This document shows positions 35,069 through 46,766 of a DNA stretch of 64,000 nucleotides, one piece after another. The translations under genes and the position numbers were made by a program. The DNA comes from Kitasatospora sp. MAP12-44 (GTDB lineage: Bacteria; Actinomycetota; Actinomycetes; Streptomycetales; Streptomycetaceae): NCBI RefSeq assembly GCF_029892095.1, contig NZ_JARZAE010000004.1, positions 4,030,001-4,094,000 of the forward strand, given 5' to 3'. A model generated the notes under the pieces. It did no database searches. It saw only the letters and a list, made by a program, of their open reading frames with translations, and was not told the DNA's origin. Numbering within the stretch: the stretch's first letter is position 1; every line of letters begins with the position of its first letter.

Positions 35069-36880
35069 ATGAGTAGCGAGAAGAACGACGTGCCCGTCTG
35101 GGAGCAGCGGTTCCGGGCGGCGCGACTCTCCCTTCCGGAGTGGGCCGACGACGCACCCGACCGTTCGCTGTACATCTCGAACGCCACCGGCACCTTCGAG
35201 GTGTACGTGTGGGACCGGGCCGCCGACACCCATCGCCGGGCCACCGACCGCCCGCACGGCACCACCGACGCGGCACTCTCCCCCGACGGCGAGTGGATCT
35301 GGTGGTTCGACGACACCGACGGCGACGAGTTCGGCGTCTGGCGCCGGCAGCCCTTCGCGGGCGGCCCGGACGAGGAGGCCGTCCCCGGTCTCGCCCCCTC
35401 CTACGAGGCGGGCCTGGCGCTCGGCCGGGACGGCACCGTGGTGGTCGGCCGCTCCACCGACAACGACGGCACCACCCTGCACCTGCTGCGCCCCGGCGCC
35501 GCGCAGCCCGTCGAGATCTACCGGCACGCCGAGTACGGCGGGGTCGGCGACCTCAGCCACGACTGCGCCCTGCTGGCGATCGACCACACCGAGCACGGCG
35601 ACGCGATGCACCGCGCGATCCGCGTGGTGCGCACCGCCGACGGCGCCGCGGTCGCCGAACTGGACGAGGTGACCGGCCGCCAGGACCCGCGCGGGCTGGC
35701 CTGCCTGGGCTTCGCCCCCGTCCCCGGCGACAGCCGGCTGCTGGTCGCCCATCAGCGCCGCGGCCGCTGGGAGCCGATGCTCTGGGACCCGCTGACCGGC
35801 ACCGAGACCGAGCTGGAGCTGCGCACCGCCGACGGCGCCGAGCTGCCCGGCGACGTCTCCGCGCAGTGGCACCCGGATGCCAGGGCCCTGCTGGTCGAGC
35901 ACGAGTTCGAGGCCCGCAGCGAACTGTTCCGCTACGACCTGGCCGACGGCACGCTGACCCGCCTGGACACCCCGCGCGGCACAGTCGCCGGCGCCACCGC
36001 CCGGCCGGACGGGACGGTGGAGTTCCTCTGGTCCTCGGCCGCCGAGCCCGCCGCCGTCCGCTCGACCGCCGGCACCGTGGTGCTGCGCGCGCCCGGCTCG
36101 GTGCCGCCCGGCTCGGTACCGGTGGAGGACGTCTGGGTGGACAGCCCGGGCGGGCGGGTGCACGCGCTGGTGCAGCGCCCGGCCGGCGACGGCCCGTTCC
36201 CCACGGTCTTCGAGGTGCACGGCGGCCCGACCCACCACGACAGCGACTCCTTCGCCGCCGGCCCGGCCGCCTGGCTGGACCACGGCTTCGCGGTGGTCCG
36301 GGTCAACTACCGCGGCTCGACCGGCTACGGCCAGGCCTGGACGGACGCGCTGCGCGAGCGGGTCGGCCTGATCGAGCTGGAGGACATCGGCGCGGTGCGC
36401 GCCTGGGCGGTGGCCTCGGGCCTGGCCGATCCGGCCCGGCTGGTGCTCTCCGGCGGCTCCTGGGGCGGCTATCTGACCCTGCTCGGCCTCGGCGTGCAGC
36501 CGGGCCACTGGGCGCTGGGGCTGGCCGCCGTGCCGGTCGCCGACTACCTCACGGCGTACGCCGACGAGATGGAGGCGCTGAAGTCGCTGGACCGCACGCT
36601 CTTCGGCGGCACCCCCGAGGAGGTCCCGGAGCGCTGGCTGGCCTCCTCGCCGCTGACGTACGTCGAGCAGGTCAAGGTGCCGGTCTACGTCAGCGCCGGG
36701 GTCAACGACCCGCGCTGCCCGATCCGGCAGATCGAGAACTACGTGACCCGCCTGGAGCAGCTGGGCACCCCGCACGAGGTCTACCGCTACGACGCCGGGC
36801 ACGGCTCACTGGTGGTCGAGGAGCGGATCAAGCAGCTGCGCCTGGAGATCGACTTCGTCCGCCGCCACCTGCCGCGTTAG
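35069..36880 (+). CDS. S9-family prolyl oligopeptidase-type peptidase
   Basis: 603 residues from the ATG at 35069. Residues about 30-350 are a WD/TolB-like beta-propeller; the C-terminal alpha/beta hydrolase domain has the nucleophile in GGSWGGY, Asp in GVNDPRCP and His in DAGHGSLV. No signal peptide, so cytoplasmic. It ends 11 bp from the convergent surf1 gene with no hairpin between them. Confidence 0.9.
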   Translation: MSSEKNDVPVWEQRFRAARLSLPEWADDAPDRSLYISNATGTFEVYVWDRAADTHRRATDRPHGTTDAALSPDGEWIWWFDDTDGDEFGVWRRQPFAGGPDEEAVPGLAPSYEAGLALGRDGTVVVGRSTDNDGTTLHLLRPGAAQPVEIYRHAEYGGVGDLSHDCALLAIDHTEHGDAMHRAIRVVRTADGAAVAELDEVTGRQDPRGLACLGFAPVPGDSRLLVAHQRRGRWEPMLWDPLTGTETELELRTADGAELPGDVSAQWHPDARALLVEHEFEARSELFRYDLADGTLTRLDTPRGTVAGATARPDGTVEFLWSSAAEPAAVRSTAGTVVLRAPGSVPPGSVPVEDVWVDSPGGRVHALVQRPAGDGPFPTVFEVHGGPTHHDSDSFAAGPAAWLDHGFAVVRVNYRGSTGYGQAWTDALRERVGLIELEDIGAVRAWAVASGLADPARLVLSGGSWGGYLTLLGLGVQPGHWALGLAAVPVADYLTAYADEMEALKSLDRTLFGGTPEEVPERWLASSPLTYVEQVKVPVYVSAGVNDPRCPIRQIENYVTRLEQLGTPHEVYRYDAGHGSLVVEERIKQLRLEIDFVRRHLPR

Positions 36881-36891
36881 GCCGGTCGGTT

Positions 36892-37704
36892 TTAACGCTG
36901 GTCCAGGACCGGGTCGAGACCGAGCGCCCGGTCCTGGGCCGCCTCCGCCTCACGGCGCAGCAGCCGGAACCACATGAAGCCGACGAAACCCGCGAAGACG
37001 AACCACTCCAGGGTGTAGCCGAGGTTCTGGAACGCCCGCGCGGTCAGCCCGTCGCCGCCGGACGGCTGCGCGGTCGGCACCGCGGTCAGCCCGGCCGGGA
37101 CGTCGTCGGCGGCCACCCAGCCGTCGTAGGTCGCGTAGGGCAGCAGGTTGACCAGGGTGGCCTGGCTGATCATGCCGAGCTGGCCGGCCGGCAGGCCGCC
37201 GGCCACCGCGCCATCGGTGTCGGTGCTCTCGGAGGCCTGCAGCCGTCCGGTGACGGTGACCTGGCCGGCGGGGGGCGCGGGGGGCGTACCAGGGGCGCCC
37301 CGCACCCAGCCGCGCACCACCGCGACGGCCTGGCCGCCGGCGGTCCGCAGCGGGGTGAGCACGTAGTAGCCCTGCTTGCCGTCCACCGTCCGGTTGGGCA
37401 CCAGCAGCTGGTGGGCGGCGTCGTAACTGCCCGAGGCGGTCACCTCGCGGCCCAGCGTGGTGGTGCTGACCTGCGGCGAGGCGGGGTTGAGCAGGCTGGT
37501 CAGCGGGCTGGCCGCGCCGGACGCGCTCACGCCGGGGGTGGTGGCCTGGTGGCTGACGACCCGGTCCTCGAACCTGCCCAGCTGCCAGGATCCCAGCCAC
37601 AGGCAGACCACGATGGCAGCCACCGCGAAAACGGTGTTGCCCAGCCAGCGCGGGGTCAAAAGGAACCGGTACACGGTCCCACGGTAACCACCCATTCCTC
37701 CCAC
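36892..37704 (-). CDS. SURF1 family protein (cytochrome c oxidase assembly)
   Basis: 270 residues with two membrane segments, one near residues 22-42 (NTVFAVAAIVVCLWLGSWQL) and one near 235-252, flanking an extracytoplasmic domain with VRGWVRGAP and LGYTLEWFVF, the SURF1 pattern. The start is uncertain (GTG 37704 or ATG 37695, the latter very close to GGGAGG). Confidence 0.88.
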   Translation of the reverse strand: MGGMGGYRGTVYRFLLTPRWLGNTVFAVAAIVVCLWLGSWQLGRFEDRVVSHQATTPGVSASGAASPLTSLLNPASPQVSTTTLGREVTASGSYDAAHQLLVPNRTVDGKQGYYVLTPLRTAGGQAVAVVRGWVRGAPGTPPAPPAGQVTVTGRLQASESTDTDGAVAGGLPAGQLGMISQATLVNLLPYATYDGWVAADDVPAGLTAVPTAQPSGGDGLTARAFQNLGYTLEWFVFAGFVGFMWFRLLRREAEAAQDRALGLDPVLDQR

Positions 37705-37767
37705 TCCCGCGCAGGGTCCCCCTCACGGGTCAGGGCGGGTCGGCGCGGCGCGTCAGAGCTGTTGCTC

Positions 37768-38904
37768 TCAGGAGGCCGGCTGCGGCAGCGAGCGGTACAG
37801 CGTCCCGGAGCCGCAGACGCCGCTGATCAGCACGCCCACCGCGACCGGCCCGGTGCCGAGCGGCTGGTGGTCGACGACGAGCGTGCCGGGCGCGCCGGCC
37901 GAGGCCGAGGGCTGGCCTGCGGCCGTCGGCAGGCTCGCCGAGGGGCTGGCCGAGGCCGTGGCCGTCCCGCTCTGCGCGGGGGACGGCTGGGCGGCCGGCG
38001 ACCCCCCGCCGCCCGGGTCAGCGGCCGGCGACGCCCCGCCGGATCCCGGCCCGCCAGGGCTCGCGGCGCCGGACGCGGCCGTCGCCCCGCCGCCGGTTCT
38101 CGGGTCGCTGCTCGACCCGGCGGCCCCGCCGGTGACCGGGCAGCGGCTGTCCGGCACCCAGGCGAAGGCGACCCGGTAGCCGCCCTCCGCCGCGAGCAGC
38201 AGCCGGTTCGCCAGGGTGGCTGGGTCCGGCAGGCCGTCGGCCGGGTCCCCCAGCGTGTGGGTGACCACCGCGACCGGGCCCGCTCCCCCGGTCACCGTGA
38301 CGGCTCCGGGGTCGGTCAGCAGGCACGCGTGGCCGGAGATGTTGGCGACCGTGAGGACGCCGTAGACCCGCCCCGCCGCGTCCGGGCTGGCGAGCTGGGC
38401 CGAGCCGGGACCGAGATCGGTCCTGGCGCAGGGCGGCGCCGCGCCGGCCGGCCCGGACGCTGCGCCGCCCAGGGCCGTCGCGCTCGTCACCCCGCCGCTC
38501 GCCGCCGTCGAGGAGACGGCGGTGGCGTCCGCGTCGGCGTCCGGGTCGCCGCCGCGGGACGGCACGGGGGCCGGGTGCCCGATGCCGGGTGCCGCCCCGG
38601 CCGGGCCGCCGTCGGAGGGGCGGGCGGCGCCGGCCGCCGAGCCGTCCGAGAGTTGCAGACCGGGCAGGCCGTGCAGGGTCGGCAGGGCGACGGCGAGCAC
38701 CGCGGCGACCAGGGCCGCGCAGGTCCAGGCCTGCCGATGCCGGGCCCGCCGGACCGGCACCGCGTGCCGGATCCGCGGCAGCGCGTCCGGCGCCGGCTGC
38801 AGGCCGGCCACCGCGCGGTGCAGCAGCTCGCGCAGCGCCTGCTCCTCGGGGTCCACGTACTCCGGGTCCACGTTGCCCGCGCCGTGCTGCTGATCCTCAG
38901 TCAT
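37768..38904 (-). CDS. single-pass membrane partner of an ECF sigma factor
   Basis: 378 residues. Cytoplasmic N-terminus, one membrane segment (TCAALVAAVLAVALPTL, about 62-78), then a low-complexity Gly/Pro/Ser/Ala-rich extracytoplasmic region split by a folded segment (RVYGVLTVANISGHACLLTD). The start lies 8 bp inside the sigma gene, so it is translationally coupled and probably modulates that sigma factor. Confidence 0.7.
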   Translation of the reverse strand: MTEDQQHGAGNVDPEYVDPEEQALRELLHRAVAGLQPAPDALPRIRHAVPVRRARHRQAWTCAALVAAVLAVALPTLHGLPGLQLSDGSAAGAARPSDGGPAGAAPGIGHPAPVPSRGGDPDADADATAVSSTAASGGVTSATALGGAASGPAGAAPPCARTDLGPGSAQLASPDAAGRVYGVLTVANISGHACLLTDPGAVTVTGGAGPVAVVTHTLGDPADGLPDPATLANRLLLAAEGGYRVAFAWVPDSRCPVTGGAAGSSSDPRTGGGATAASGAASPGGPGSGGASPAADPGGGGSPAAQPSPAQSGTATASASPSASLPTAAGQPSASAGAPGTLVVDHQPLGTGPVAVGVLISGVCGSGTLYRSLPQPAS

Positions 38905-39418
38905 GACTGCTCTCCATCAGCACCCGCAGCGCCGCCAGGCCACGTGAGCCGTACGCCTTCACCGCTCCCAACGAGACCCCCAGCAGTTCAGCCACCTGAG
39001 CCTCCGTCATGTCGGCGTAGTAGCGCAGCACCAGGACCTCGCGCTGCCGCCGCTGCAGCCTGCGCAGCGCGGCCTTCAGCTGATCACGTTCGAGAGCATC
39101 GTAGGCTCCCTCTTCTGCACTGGCCATGTCAGGCATCGGCTTGGGCAGCAGACGCAGCCCGAGGATGCGCCGACGCAGCGTGCTGCGCGAGAGGTTGACC
39201 ACGGTCTGCCGCAGATAGGCCAGCGTCTTCGCGGGCTCGCGGACCCGCCGGCGGGCGGCGTGCACGCGGATGAACGCCTCCTGCACGACGTCCTCGCAGG
39301 AGGCCTGGTCGTCCAGCAGCAGGGCCGCCAACCGCAGCAGCGACCGGTAGTGGGCCTGGTAGGTCTCGGTGAGCAGGTCGACACTGGCTCCCGCCGTGTC
39401 GGTGGCGGCCATCGTCAT
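38897..39418 (-). CDS. SigE-family ECF sigma factor
   Basis: 173 residues from the ATG at 39418 (a frame from 39499 gives 200). Region 2 CEDVVQEAFIRVHAARRRV and region 4 LQRRQREVLVLRYYADMTEAQVAELLGVS. Same gene order and coupling as the other sigma/partner pairs in this window. Confidence 0.88.
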   Translation of the reverse strand: MTMAATDTAGASVDLLTETYQAHYRSLLRLAALLLDDQASCEDVVQEAFIRVHAARRRVREPAKTLAYLRQTVVNLSRSTLRRRILGLRLLPKPMPDMASAEEGAYDALERDQLKAALRRLQRRQREVLVLRYYADMTEAQVAELLGVSLGAVKAYGSRGLAALRVLMESSHD

Positions 39419-39564
39419 CCCGGGCTCAGCCAACTGCCGAACAGCCGGTGGACGCACCGCTGTCGCCCTCCGCACACCCACCGCTACCAGGTCTGTCACG
39501 GCCGTTGGACACTTGATCCCCCCTCAGGGTTGCCCCGTCTGGCGGACATTCTTCCGTACAGCGC

Positions 39565-39593
39565 GGAGCCCCCTCCACCTGGAAGGGGGCTCC
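39565..39593 (-). terminator. terminator after asd
   Basis: GGAGCCCCCTCC / GGAAGGGGGCTCC hairpin in the gap between asd and the sigma gene downstream on the same strand. Confidence 0.75.
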
Positions 39594-39607
39594 GGGGCCT
39601 GGACGGT

Positions 39608-40672
39608 TCACCCGACCGTCAACCGGTGAACTCCGCCGCCACCAGCTCGGCGATCTGGGCGGTGTTCAGCGCGGCGCCCCTTGCGCAGGTTGTCGCCGCA
39701 GAGGAACAGGTCCAGCGCGTTCGGGTCGTCGATCGAGCGGCGCACCCGGCCGACCCAGGTGGGGTCGGTGCCGACCACGTCGTTGGGCGTCGGGTACTCG
39801 CCGGCCTCCGGGTTGTCGTAGAGCACGACGCCGGGGGCCTGGGCCAGGATCTCCTGCGCCCGCTGCTGGGTGACCTCGCGCTCGAAGACCGCGTGCACGG
39901 CCAGCGAGTGGGTGGTGATCACCGGGATCCGCACGCAGGTCGCGGAGACCTTGAGGTGCGGCAGCCCGAGGATCTTGCGGCTCTCGTTGCGCACCTTGAG
40001 CTCCTCGGAGGACCAGCCGTCCTCCTTGAGCGAGCCCGCCCACGGCACCGCGTTGAGCACCAGCGGCGCCGGGAACGGGCCGCTGTCGCCGATCACCGCG
40101 CGCAGGTCGCCGGTCTGCTCGCCGACGGCGGTGCCGGCCACCTTCGCGGTCTGCTCGCGCAGCGCGTCGATGCCGGGCTGACCGGCGCCGGAGGCCGCCT
40201 GGTAGGAGGCGACCACCAGTTCCTTGAGGCCGAGCTCGGAGTGCAGCGCGCCCAGCGCGACGATCATGGACAGGGTGGTGCAGTTGGGGTTGGCGATGAT
40301 GCCGCGCGGCCGCATCCGGGCCGCGGCCGCGTTGACCTCGGGCACCACCAGCGGCACGTCGTCGTCCATCCGGAACGCACCGGAGTTGTCGACCGCGACG
40401 GCGCCCTTGGCCGCGGCGATCGGCGCCCACTGCGCCGAGACCTCGTCCGGGACGTCGAACATCGCGATGTCGATGCCCTCGAAGGCCTCCTCGCTGAGCG
40501 CGACGACCTCGACCTGCCGGCCGCGCACGCTCAGCCGGCGGCCGGCCGAGCGCGCGGAGGCGATCAGCCGGATCTCGCCCCAGACGTCCTGCCGCGAGGA
40601 GAGGATGCCCAGCATCACCGTGCCGACGGCGCCGGTGGCGCCGACCACGGCCAGGTTGGGCTTGCGGCTCAC
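39608..40672 (-). CDS. asd: aspartate-semialdehyde dehydrogenase, C-terminus frameshifted
   Basis: Second step of the aspartate pathway (lysine, diaminopimelate, threonine, methionine). NADP motif VVGATGAVGTVML at residue 9, catalytic Cys in NPNCTT, His in RIPVITTHSL. Up to CGDNLRKG it is normal; then an extra G in the run AAGGGGCGCC puts the last 20 or so codons in a wrong frame (RRAEHRPDRRAGGGG). In the other frame the expected ending ALNTAQIAELVAAEFTG and a stop at 39619 follow. So either a sequencing indel or a real 3' frameshift. The start overlaps lysC by 4 bp. Confidence 0.95.
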   Translation of the reverse strand: MSRKPNLAVVGATGAVGTVMLGILSSRQDVWGEIRLIASARSAGRRLSVRGRQVEVVALSEEAFEGIDIAMFDVPDEVSAQWAPIAAAKGAVAVDNSGAFRMDDDVPLVVPEVNAAAARMRPRGIIANPNCTTLSMIVALGALHSELGLKELVVASYQAASGAGQPGIDALREQTAKVAGTAVGEQTGDLRAVIGDSGPFPAPLVLNAVPWAGSLKEDGWSSEELKVRNESRKILGLPHLKVSATCVRIPVITTHSLAVHAVFEREVTQQRAQEILAQAPGVVLYDNPEAGEYPTPNDVVGTDPTWVGRVRRSIDDPNALDLFLCGDNLRKGRRAEHRPDRRAGGGGVHRLTVG

Positions 40673-41949
40673 CGCCCGGTCCCGCCGTAGACGACGGCCT
40701 CGTCGCTGTCGCTGTCCAGGCCGAAGGCCGAGTGCACGGCGCGGACCGCCTCGCTGACGTCGTCGGCCCGGGTCACCACGGAGATCCGGATCTCCGAGGT
40801 GGAGATCAGCTCGATGTTGACGCCGGCCTCGGAGAGCGCCTCGAAGAAGGTCGCGGTGACCCCCGGGTTGGAGCGCATGCCCGCCCCGACCAGCGAGATC
40901 TTGCCGATCGCGTCGTCGTAGCGCAGCGACTCGTAGCCGATGCCCTCCTTGACCCGGCCGAGCGCGTCGATGGCCTTCTGGCCCTCGGCCTTCGGCAGGG
41001 TGAAGGAGATGTCGGTCAGACCGGTCGACGCGGCGGAGACGTTCTGCACCACCATGTCGATGTTGACCTCGGCGTCGGCGATGGCGCGGAAGATCCGGGC
41101 CGCCTCGCCCGGCTTGTCCGGCACTCCGACAACCGTGACCTTGGCCTCGGACGTGTCGTGGGCGACCCCGGAGATGATGGCCTGCTCCATCTCGCCCCCT
41201 TCGGGCTTGGTCGGGTTGCTGTTGCTGACGATGGTCCCCGGCAAGCCGGAGAAGGACGATCGTACGTGGATCGGGATGGTGTAGCGGCGCGCGTACTCGA
41301 CGCAGCGGTCCAGCAGCACCTTGGAGCCGGAGGACGCCAGCTCCAGCATGTCCTCGTAGCCGATCCAGTCGATCTTGCGGGCCTTCTTCACCACCCGCGG
41401 GTCGGCGGTGAAGACGCCGTCCACATCGGTGTAGATCTCGCAGACCTCGGCCTTCAGGGCGGCCGCCAGCGCCACCGCGGTGGTGTCCGAGCCGCCGCGG
41501 CCCAGCGTGGTGATGTCCTTGCTGACCTGCGAGACGCCCTGGAAACCGGCCACGATCGCGATGTTGCCCTCGTCGAGGGCGTTGCGGATCCGGCCGGGCG
41601 TGACGTCGATGATGCGCGCTTTGTTGTGGACCGAGTCGGTGATGACTCCGGCCTGGCTCCCGGTGAACGACTGGGCCTCGTGGCCCAGGGATCGGATCGC
41701 CATGGCCAGCAGGGCCATCGAGATCCGCTCACCAGCGGTCAACAGCATGTCGAACTCACGGCCGGCAGGAAGGGGTGACACCTGCTCGGCGAGTTCGATG
41801 AGCTCGTCCGTCGTGTCGCCCATCGCGGACACCACGACGACGACCTCATGGCCGGCCTTCTTGGTGTCCACGATGCGACGTGCCACGCGCTTGATGCCCT
41901 CGGCATCCGCAACGGATGAGCCGCCGTACTTCTGCACGACAAGGCCCAC
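40669..41949 (-). CDS. lysC: aspartate kinase
   Basis: 426 residues. Kinase domain begins VVQKYGGSS and contains RGGSDTTAVALA; two ACT domains follow (VTVVGVPDKPGEAARIF, ISLVGAGMRSNPGVTATF). Catalyses the committing step of the aspartate family and is normally feedback-inhibited by lysine plus threonine through the ACT domains. Operon with asd (4-bp overlap). Confidence 0.95.
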   Translation of the reverse strand: MGLVVQKYGGSSVADAEGIKRVARRIVDTKKAGHEVVVVVSAMGDTTDELIELAEQVSPLPAGREFDMLLTAGERISMALLAMAIRSLGHEAQSFTGSQAGVITDSVHNKARIIDVTPGRIRNALDEGNIAIVAGFQGVSQVSKDITTLGRGGSDTTAVALAAALKAEVCEIYTDVDGVFTADPRVVKKARKIDWIGYEDMLELASSGSKVLLDRCVEYARRYTIPIHVRSSFSGLPGTIVSNSNPTKPEGGEMEQAIISGVAHDTSEAKVTVVGVPDKPGEAARIFRAIADAEVNIDMVVQNVSAASTGLTDISFTLPKAEGQKAIDALGRVKEGIGYESLRYDDAIGKISLVGAGMRSNPGVTATFFEALSEAGVNIELISTSEIRISVVTRADDVSEAVRAVHSAFGLDSDSDEAVVYGGTGR

Positions 41950-42283
41950 GTGCGCTCCTCGACTGAGTCGTCTTCGGGGCCGTGCCCGGCGCGGGTGGCG
42001 CCGTCCGATCCCCGGACCCCCTGCGGGAGGGGGTACTTGCGGTCGCGAGTCAGTCTACCGAGCGGGGCCCGGACTTCGGCAGCCTTCCATATCGTGAGAC
42101 TGCCGTTTTACCTGGTGGACGCCAGTGCACTGGCGGGACAGGCGAGTCTGCGGGCGGGGCGCGGTGGGCACGAAAGATTCACGGGAGCGGGGGCGTTCCG
42201 CTCCGGATTTGCCGGTTGAGATTTTTTTGAGATTTCTCGGCGGGAAGCCCTTCTGATCGGCTACTCATCGGCTTCTCATCGGC
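41950..42283. other. intergenic region upstream of lysC
   Basis: 334 bases; probably contains the lysC-asd promoter. A direct repeat (CTCATCGGCT) at its left end runs into the next gene; no riboswitch-like fold recognised. Confidence 0.4.
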
Positions 42284-42946
42284 TCAGATACCGAGCTCGG
42301 CGGCCATCAGGGCGCCTGCCTGCTGCTCGAGCTGCTCGTCCGTGAGCCCGTCGTCGTCGGTGTCCGCGCCGTCCGGCACCGCGCCGATCGGGCTGTCCAG
42401 CCGGACATGCGCGATCAGCGACTGCAGCGCCCGCAGCACCGCCGTGCAGGTCGAGCCCCAGTTCGAGAGGTAGGAGAACTGCCACCACCACATCGCCTCG
42501 CTGACCCGGCCCTCGTCGTAGTGGGTCAGGCCGTGCCGCAGATCGCTCACCACACCCGCGAGGTCGTCGGAGATCCGGAAGGCACTGGGCATCGTCGGCG
42601 CACCGTACGGGTCGAAGACCTCGTGGTAGACGTCGATCGGGGCGAGCAGCTCGGCGAGCAGCTCGCGCAGCTCCACGCCGTCCGGCTCGGGCCCGGTGTC
42701 CGGCTCGAAGCGGTCATCCGGCAGGACGTCCTCGACCGCGCCGAGGCGGCCGCCCGCCAGCAGCAGCTGGGAGACCTCCAGCAGCAGCAGGGACACCGCG
42801 CTGCCCGGCTCGTCGCCCTTGGCGACCTCGGTAACGGCCAGCACGAAGCTCTTGACCGAGTCCGCGATCTGCACGGCGAAGTCGTCAGGCCCCTGGGCGG
42901 GCCCCGCCTCGGTGTGCACGCCCTGGTGCACGCTCTTGTCAGACAT
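42284..42946 (-). CDS. DUF5063 domain protein
   Basis: 220 residues, acidic, predicted helical; contains WWWQFSYLSNWGSTCTAVLR near the C-terminus. Conserved actinobacterial protein of unknown function that habitually follows recR. Its start overlaps recR by 8 bp. Confidence 0.85.
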   Translation of the reverse strand: MSDKSVHQGVHTEAGPAQGPDDFAVQIADSVKSFVLAVTEVAKGDEPGSAVSLLLLEVSQLLLAGGRLGAVEDVLPDDRFEPDTGPEPDGVELRELLAELLAPIDVYHEVFDPYGAPTMPSAFRISDDLAGVVSDLRHGLTHYDEGRVSEAMWWWQFSYLSNWGSTCTAVLRALQSLIAHVRLDSPIGAVPDGADTDDDGLTDEQLEQQAGALMAAELGI

Positions 42947-43538
42947 CGAGCAGTCGTCTCCCTTCGAAGGCCCGGCCGAGGGTGACCTCGTCGGCGTACT
43001 CCAAGTCGCCGCCGACGGGCAGTCCGCTCGCCAGGCGGGTCACCTTCAGACCCATCGGCTTGCAGAGCCGGGCCAGGTAGGTCGCGGTCGCCTCCCCTTC
43101 CAGGTTGGGGTCTGTGGCGAGGATCAGCTCGCCGACCGTCCCGTCGGCGAGGCGCGCCAGCAGTTCCCTGATCCGCAGATCGTCCGGTCCGACGCCCTCG
43201 ATCGGGCTGATCGCGCCGCCGAGTACGTGGTAGCGGCCGCGGAACTCACGGGTCCGCTCGATCGCGACCACGTCCTTGGACTCCTCCACGACGCAGATCA
43301 CGCTCAGATCGCGCCGCGGGTCCAGGCAGACCCGGCAGCGCTCGGACTCCGCGACATTGCCGCAGACCGCGCAGAACCGCACCTTGTCCTTGACCTCCAG
43401 CAGCGTGTGCGCCAGCCGGCGGACATCGACCGGGTCGGCCGCCAGGATGTGGAAGGCGATCCGCTGCGCGCTCTTGGGCCCGACGCCGGGCAGCCTGCCC
43501 AACTCGTCGATCAGGTCCTGAACAACGCCCTCGTACAC
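42939..43538 (-). CDS. recR: recombination protein RecR
   Basis: 199 residues. Helix-hairpin-helix (RLPGVGPKSAQRIAFHIL), zinc finger CAVCGNVAESERCRVC, Toprim domain with VVEESKDVVAIE. Acts with RecF and RecO in gap repair. Confidence 0.95.
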   Translation of the reverse strand: MYEGVVQDLIDELGRLPGVGPKSAQRIAFHILAADPVDVRRLAHTLLEVKDKVRFCAVCGNVAESERCRVCLDPRRDLSVICVVEESKDVVAIERTREFRGRYHVLGGAISPIEGVGPDDLRIRELLARLADGTVGELILATDPNLEGEATATYLARLCKPMGLKVTRLASGLPVGGDLEYADEVTLGRAFEGRRLLDV

Positions 43539-43620
43539 CGCTCTGCCTTCCCACTGCGTTCGCTACCGCGTTCGGCGGTCCGCTGCTCGTGCGCAGCGCC
43601 GCCGGTGCCATCATCCAACG

Positions 43621-43655
43621 ATTCGGGCGTCGGACACACCGTCCGACGCCCGAAT
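43621..43655. terminator. 15-bp hairpin between ebfC and recR
   Basis: Perfect inverted repeat ATTCGGGCGTCGGAC / GTCCGACGCCCGAAT (loop ACACC). Likely terminates or attenuates the dnaX-ebfC transcript before recR. Confidence 0.75.
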
Positions 43656-43667
43656 AACCTGAGATGT

Positions 43668-44015
43668 TCAGAAGGACAGACCCGGAATGTTGCCGCCGAG
43701 ACCGCCGAGACCCTGGGTGAGCGGGCCCATCCGCTCCGCCTGGAGCTTGGAGGCCGCCGCGTTGGCGTCCCGGACGGCCGCCAGCACCAGGTCCGCGAGG
43801 GTCTCGGTGTCCTCCGGGTCGACGGCGGCCGGCGCGATCGTCAGCGCCAGCAGCTCGCCGCTGCCGCTCACCGTGGCCTCGACCAGGCCGCCGCCCGCCG
43901 AACCGCTCACCCGCGCCTCGGCCAGCTCCTGCTGCGCGCGGCCGAGGTCTTCCTGCATCTTCTGCGCCTGCTTGAGCAGCTGCTGCATGTTGGGCTGGCC
44001 ACCACCAGGGAACAC
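43668..44015 (-). CDS. ebfC: YbaB/EbfC nucleoid-associated protein
   Basis: 115 residues from the GTG at 44015, which has CAGGAG upstream. Typical MQQLLKQAQKMQEDLGRAQQ helix and SGELLALTIAP core. Dimeric DNA-binding protein, nearly always between dnaX and recR. Confidence 0.92.
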   Translation of the reverse strand: MFPGGGQPNMQQLLKQAQKMQEDLGRAQQELAEARVSGSAGGGLVEATVSGSGELLALTIAPAAVDPEDTETLADLVLAAVRDANAAASKLQAERMGPLTQGLGGLGGNIPGLSF

Positions 44016-44173
44016 GGTCCACTCCTGCGCTTGTATGTCTGCCGTCACTTGCTACGTCTGTTGTGCGTCTGTCGTGCGTCTGTTGCCTGTTGTGCGTCTG
44101 TTGTCCGTCGGATCGAGCCTACGTCCTGCCCGGCCGGTCGCTCCCGTGGGTCTGCGCACGGATCATCCGGCGA

Positions 44174-46336
<2,163 letters not shown>

Positions 46337-46406
46337 GCCACCGACGATATCGGGACCGCCGGACAAACGCGTCGTCCGTCGCACTCCCCGCCCCCGGGAA
46401 CGCAAA

Positions 46407-46500
46407 GACCCCCCGTGCACCCGCCAGAGCCCTCCTACCCTTGCTGCCTTCCGGCCCTGGGGGAGTTCAGAGAGATAACGCCACACGAGGGGCTGGCACC
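46407..46500 (-). ncRNA. ffs: signal recognition particle 4.5S-type RNA
   Basis: On the minus strand CCAGGGCCGGAAGGCAGCAA gives the universal SRP domain IV loop (GGAAG ... AGCAAGGGTA), with flanking complementary arms (GGTGCCAGCCCC, GTGCACGGGGG). It lies between tRNA-Ser and dnaX, as in other actinomycetes. Confidence 0.9.
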
Positions 46501-46625
46501 AGAATAGCGGATTCCAGCCCCACTCCGTACCGCCCACCCCACTCGACGATCCGCAGGCAACCACCCGCGACCACCTGCGGATAGGTGGTCGCGAGCACCC
46601 CCGAACATGTACTAAGCTCTCCCAC

Positions 46626-46710
46626 GGAGGATTCGCCTAGTGGCCTAGGGCGCACGCTTGGAAAGCGTGTTGGGGGCAACCCCTCACGAGTTCGAATCTC
46701 GTATCCTCCG
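46626..46710 (+). tRNA. tRNA-Ser(GGA)
   Basis: Complete cloverleaf: acceptor GGAGGAT / ATCCTCC, anticodon loop TTGGAAA (GGA at 46660-46662), long class II variable arm (GTTGGGGGCAACCCC), T arm GTTCGAATC. CCA is not encoded. The 3' half is repeated in decayed form at 58833. Confidence 0.97.
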
Positions 46711-46732
46711 CCTCTGCCAGCCATGGCAGCTC

Positions 46733-46766
46733 GAAGGCCCCGACCGGGAAACCGGCCGGGGCCTTC
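46733..46766 (+). terminator. tRNA-Ser terminator
   Basis: GAAGGCCCCGACCGG / CCGGCCGGGGCCTTC hairpin 23 bp after the tRNA. The right-hand remnant is followed by a very similar hairpin (58895-58932). Confidence 0.8.

Noticed and set aside
35140..39198. Very long plus-strand open frame (about 1350 codons) over the S9 peptidase, SURF1 and sigma genes
   Set aside because: Arg/Gly/Pro-rich shadow frame of GC-rich coding DNA; the other frames contain clear families with catalytic motifs.
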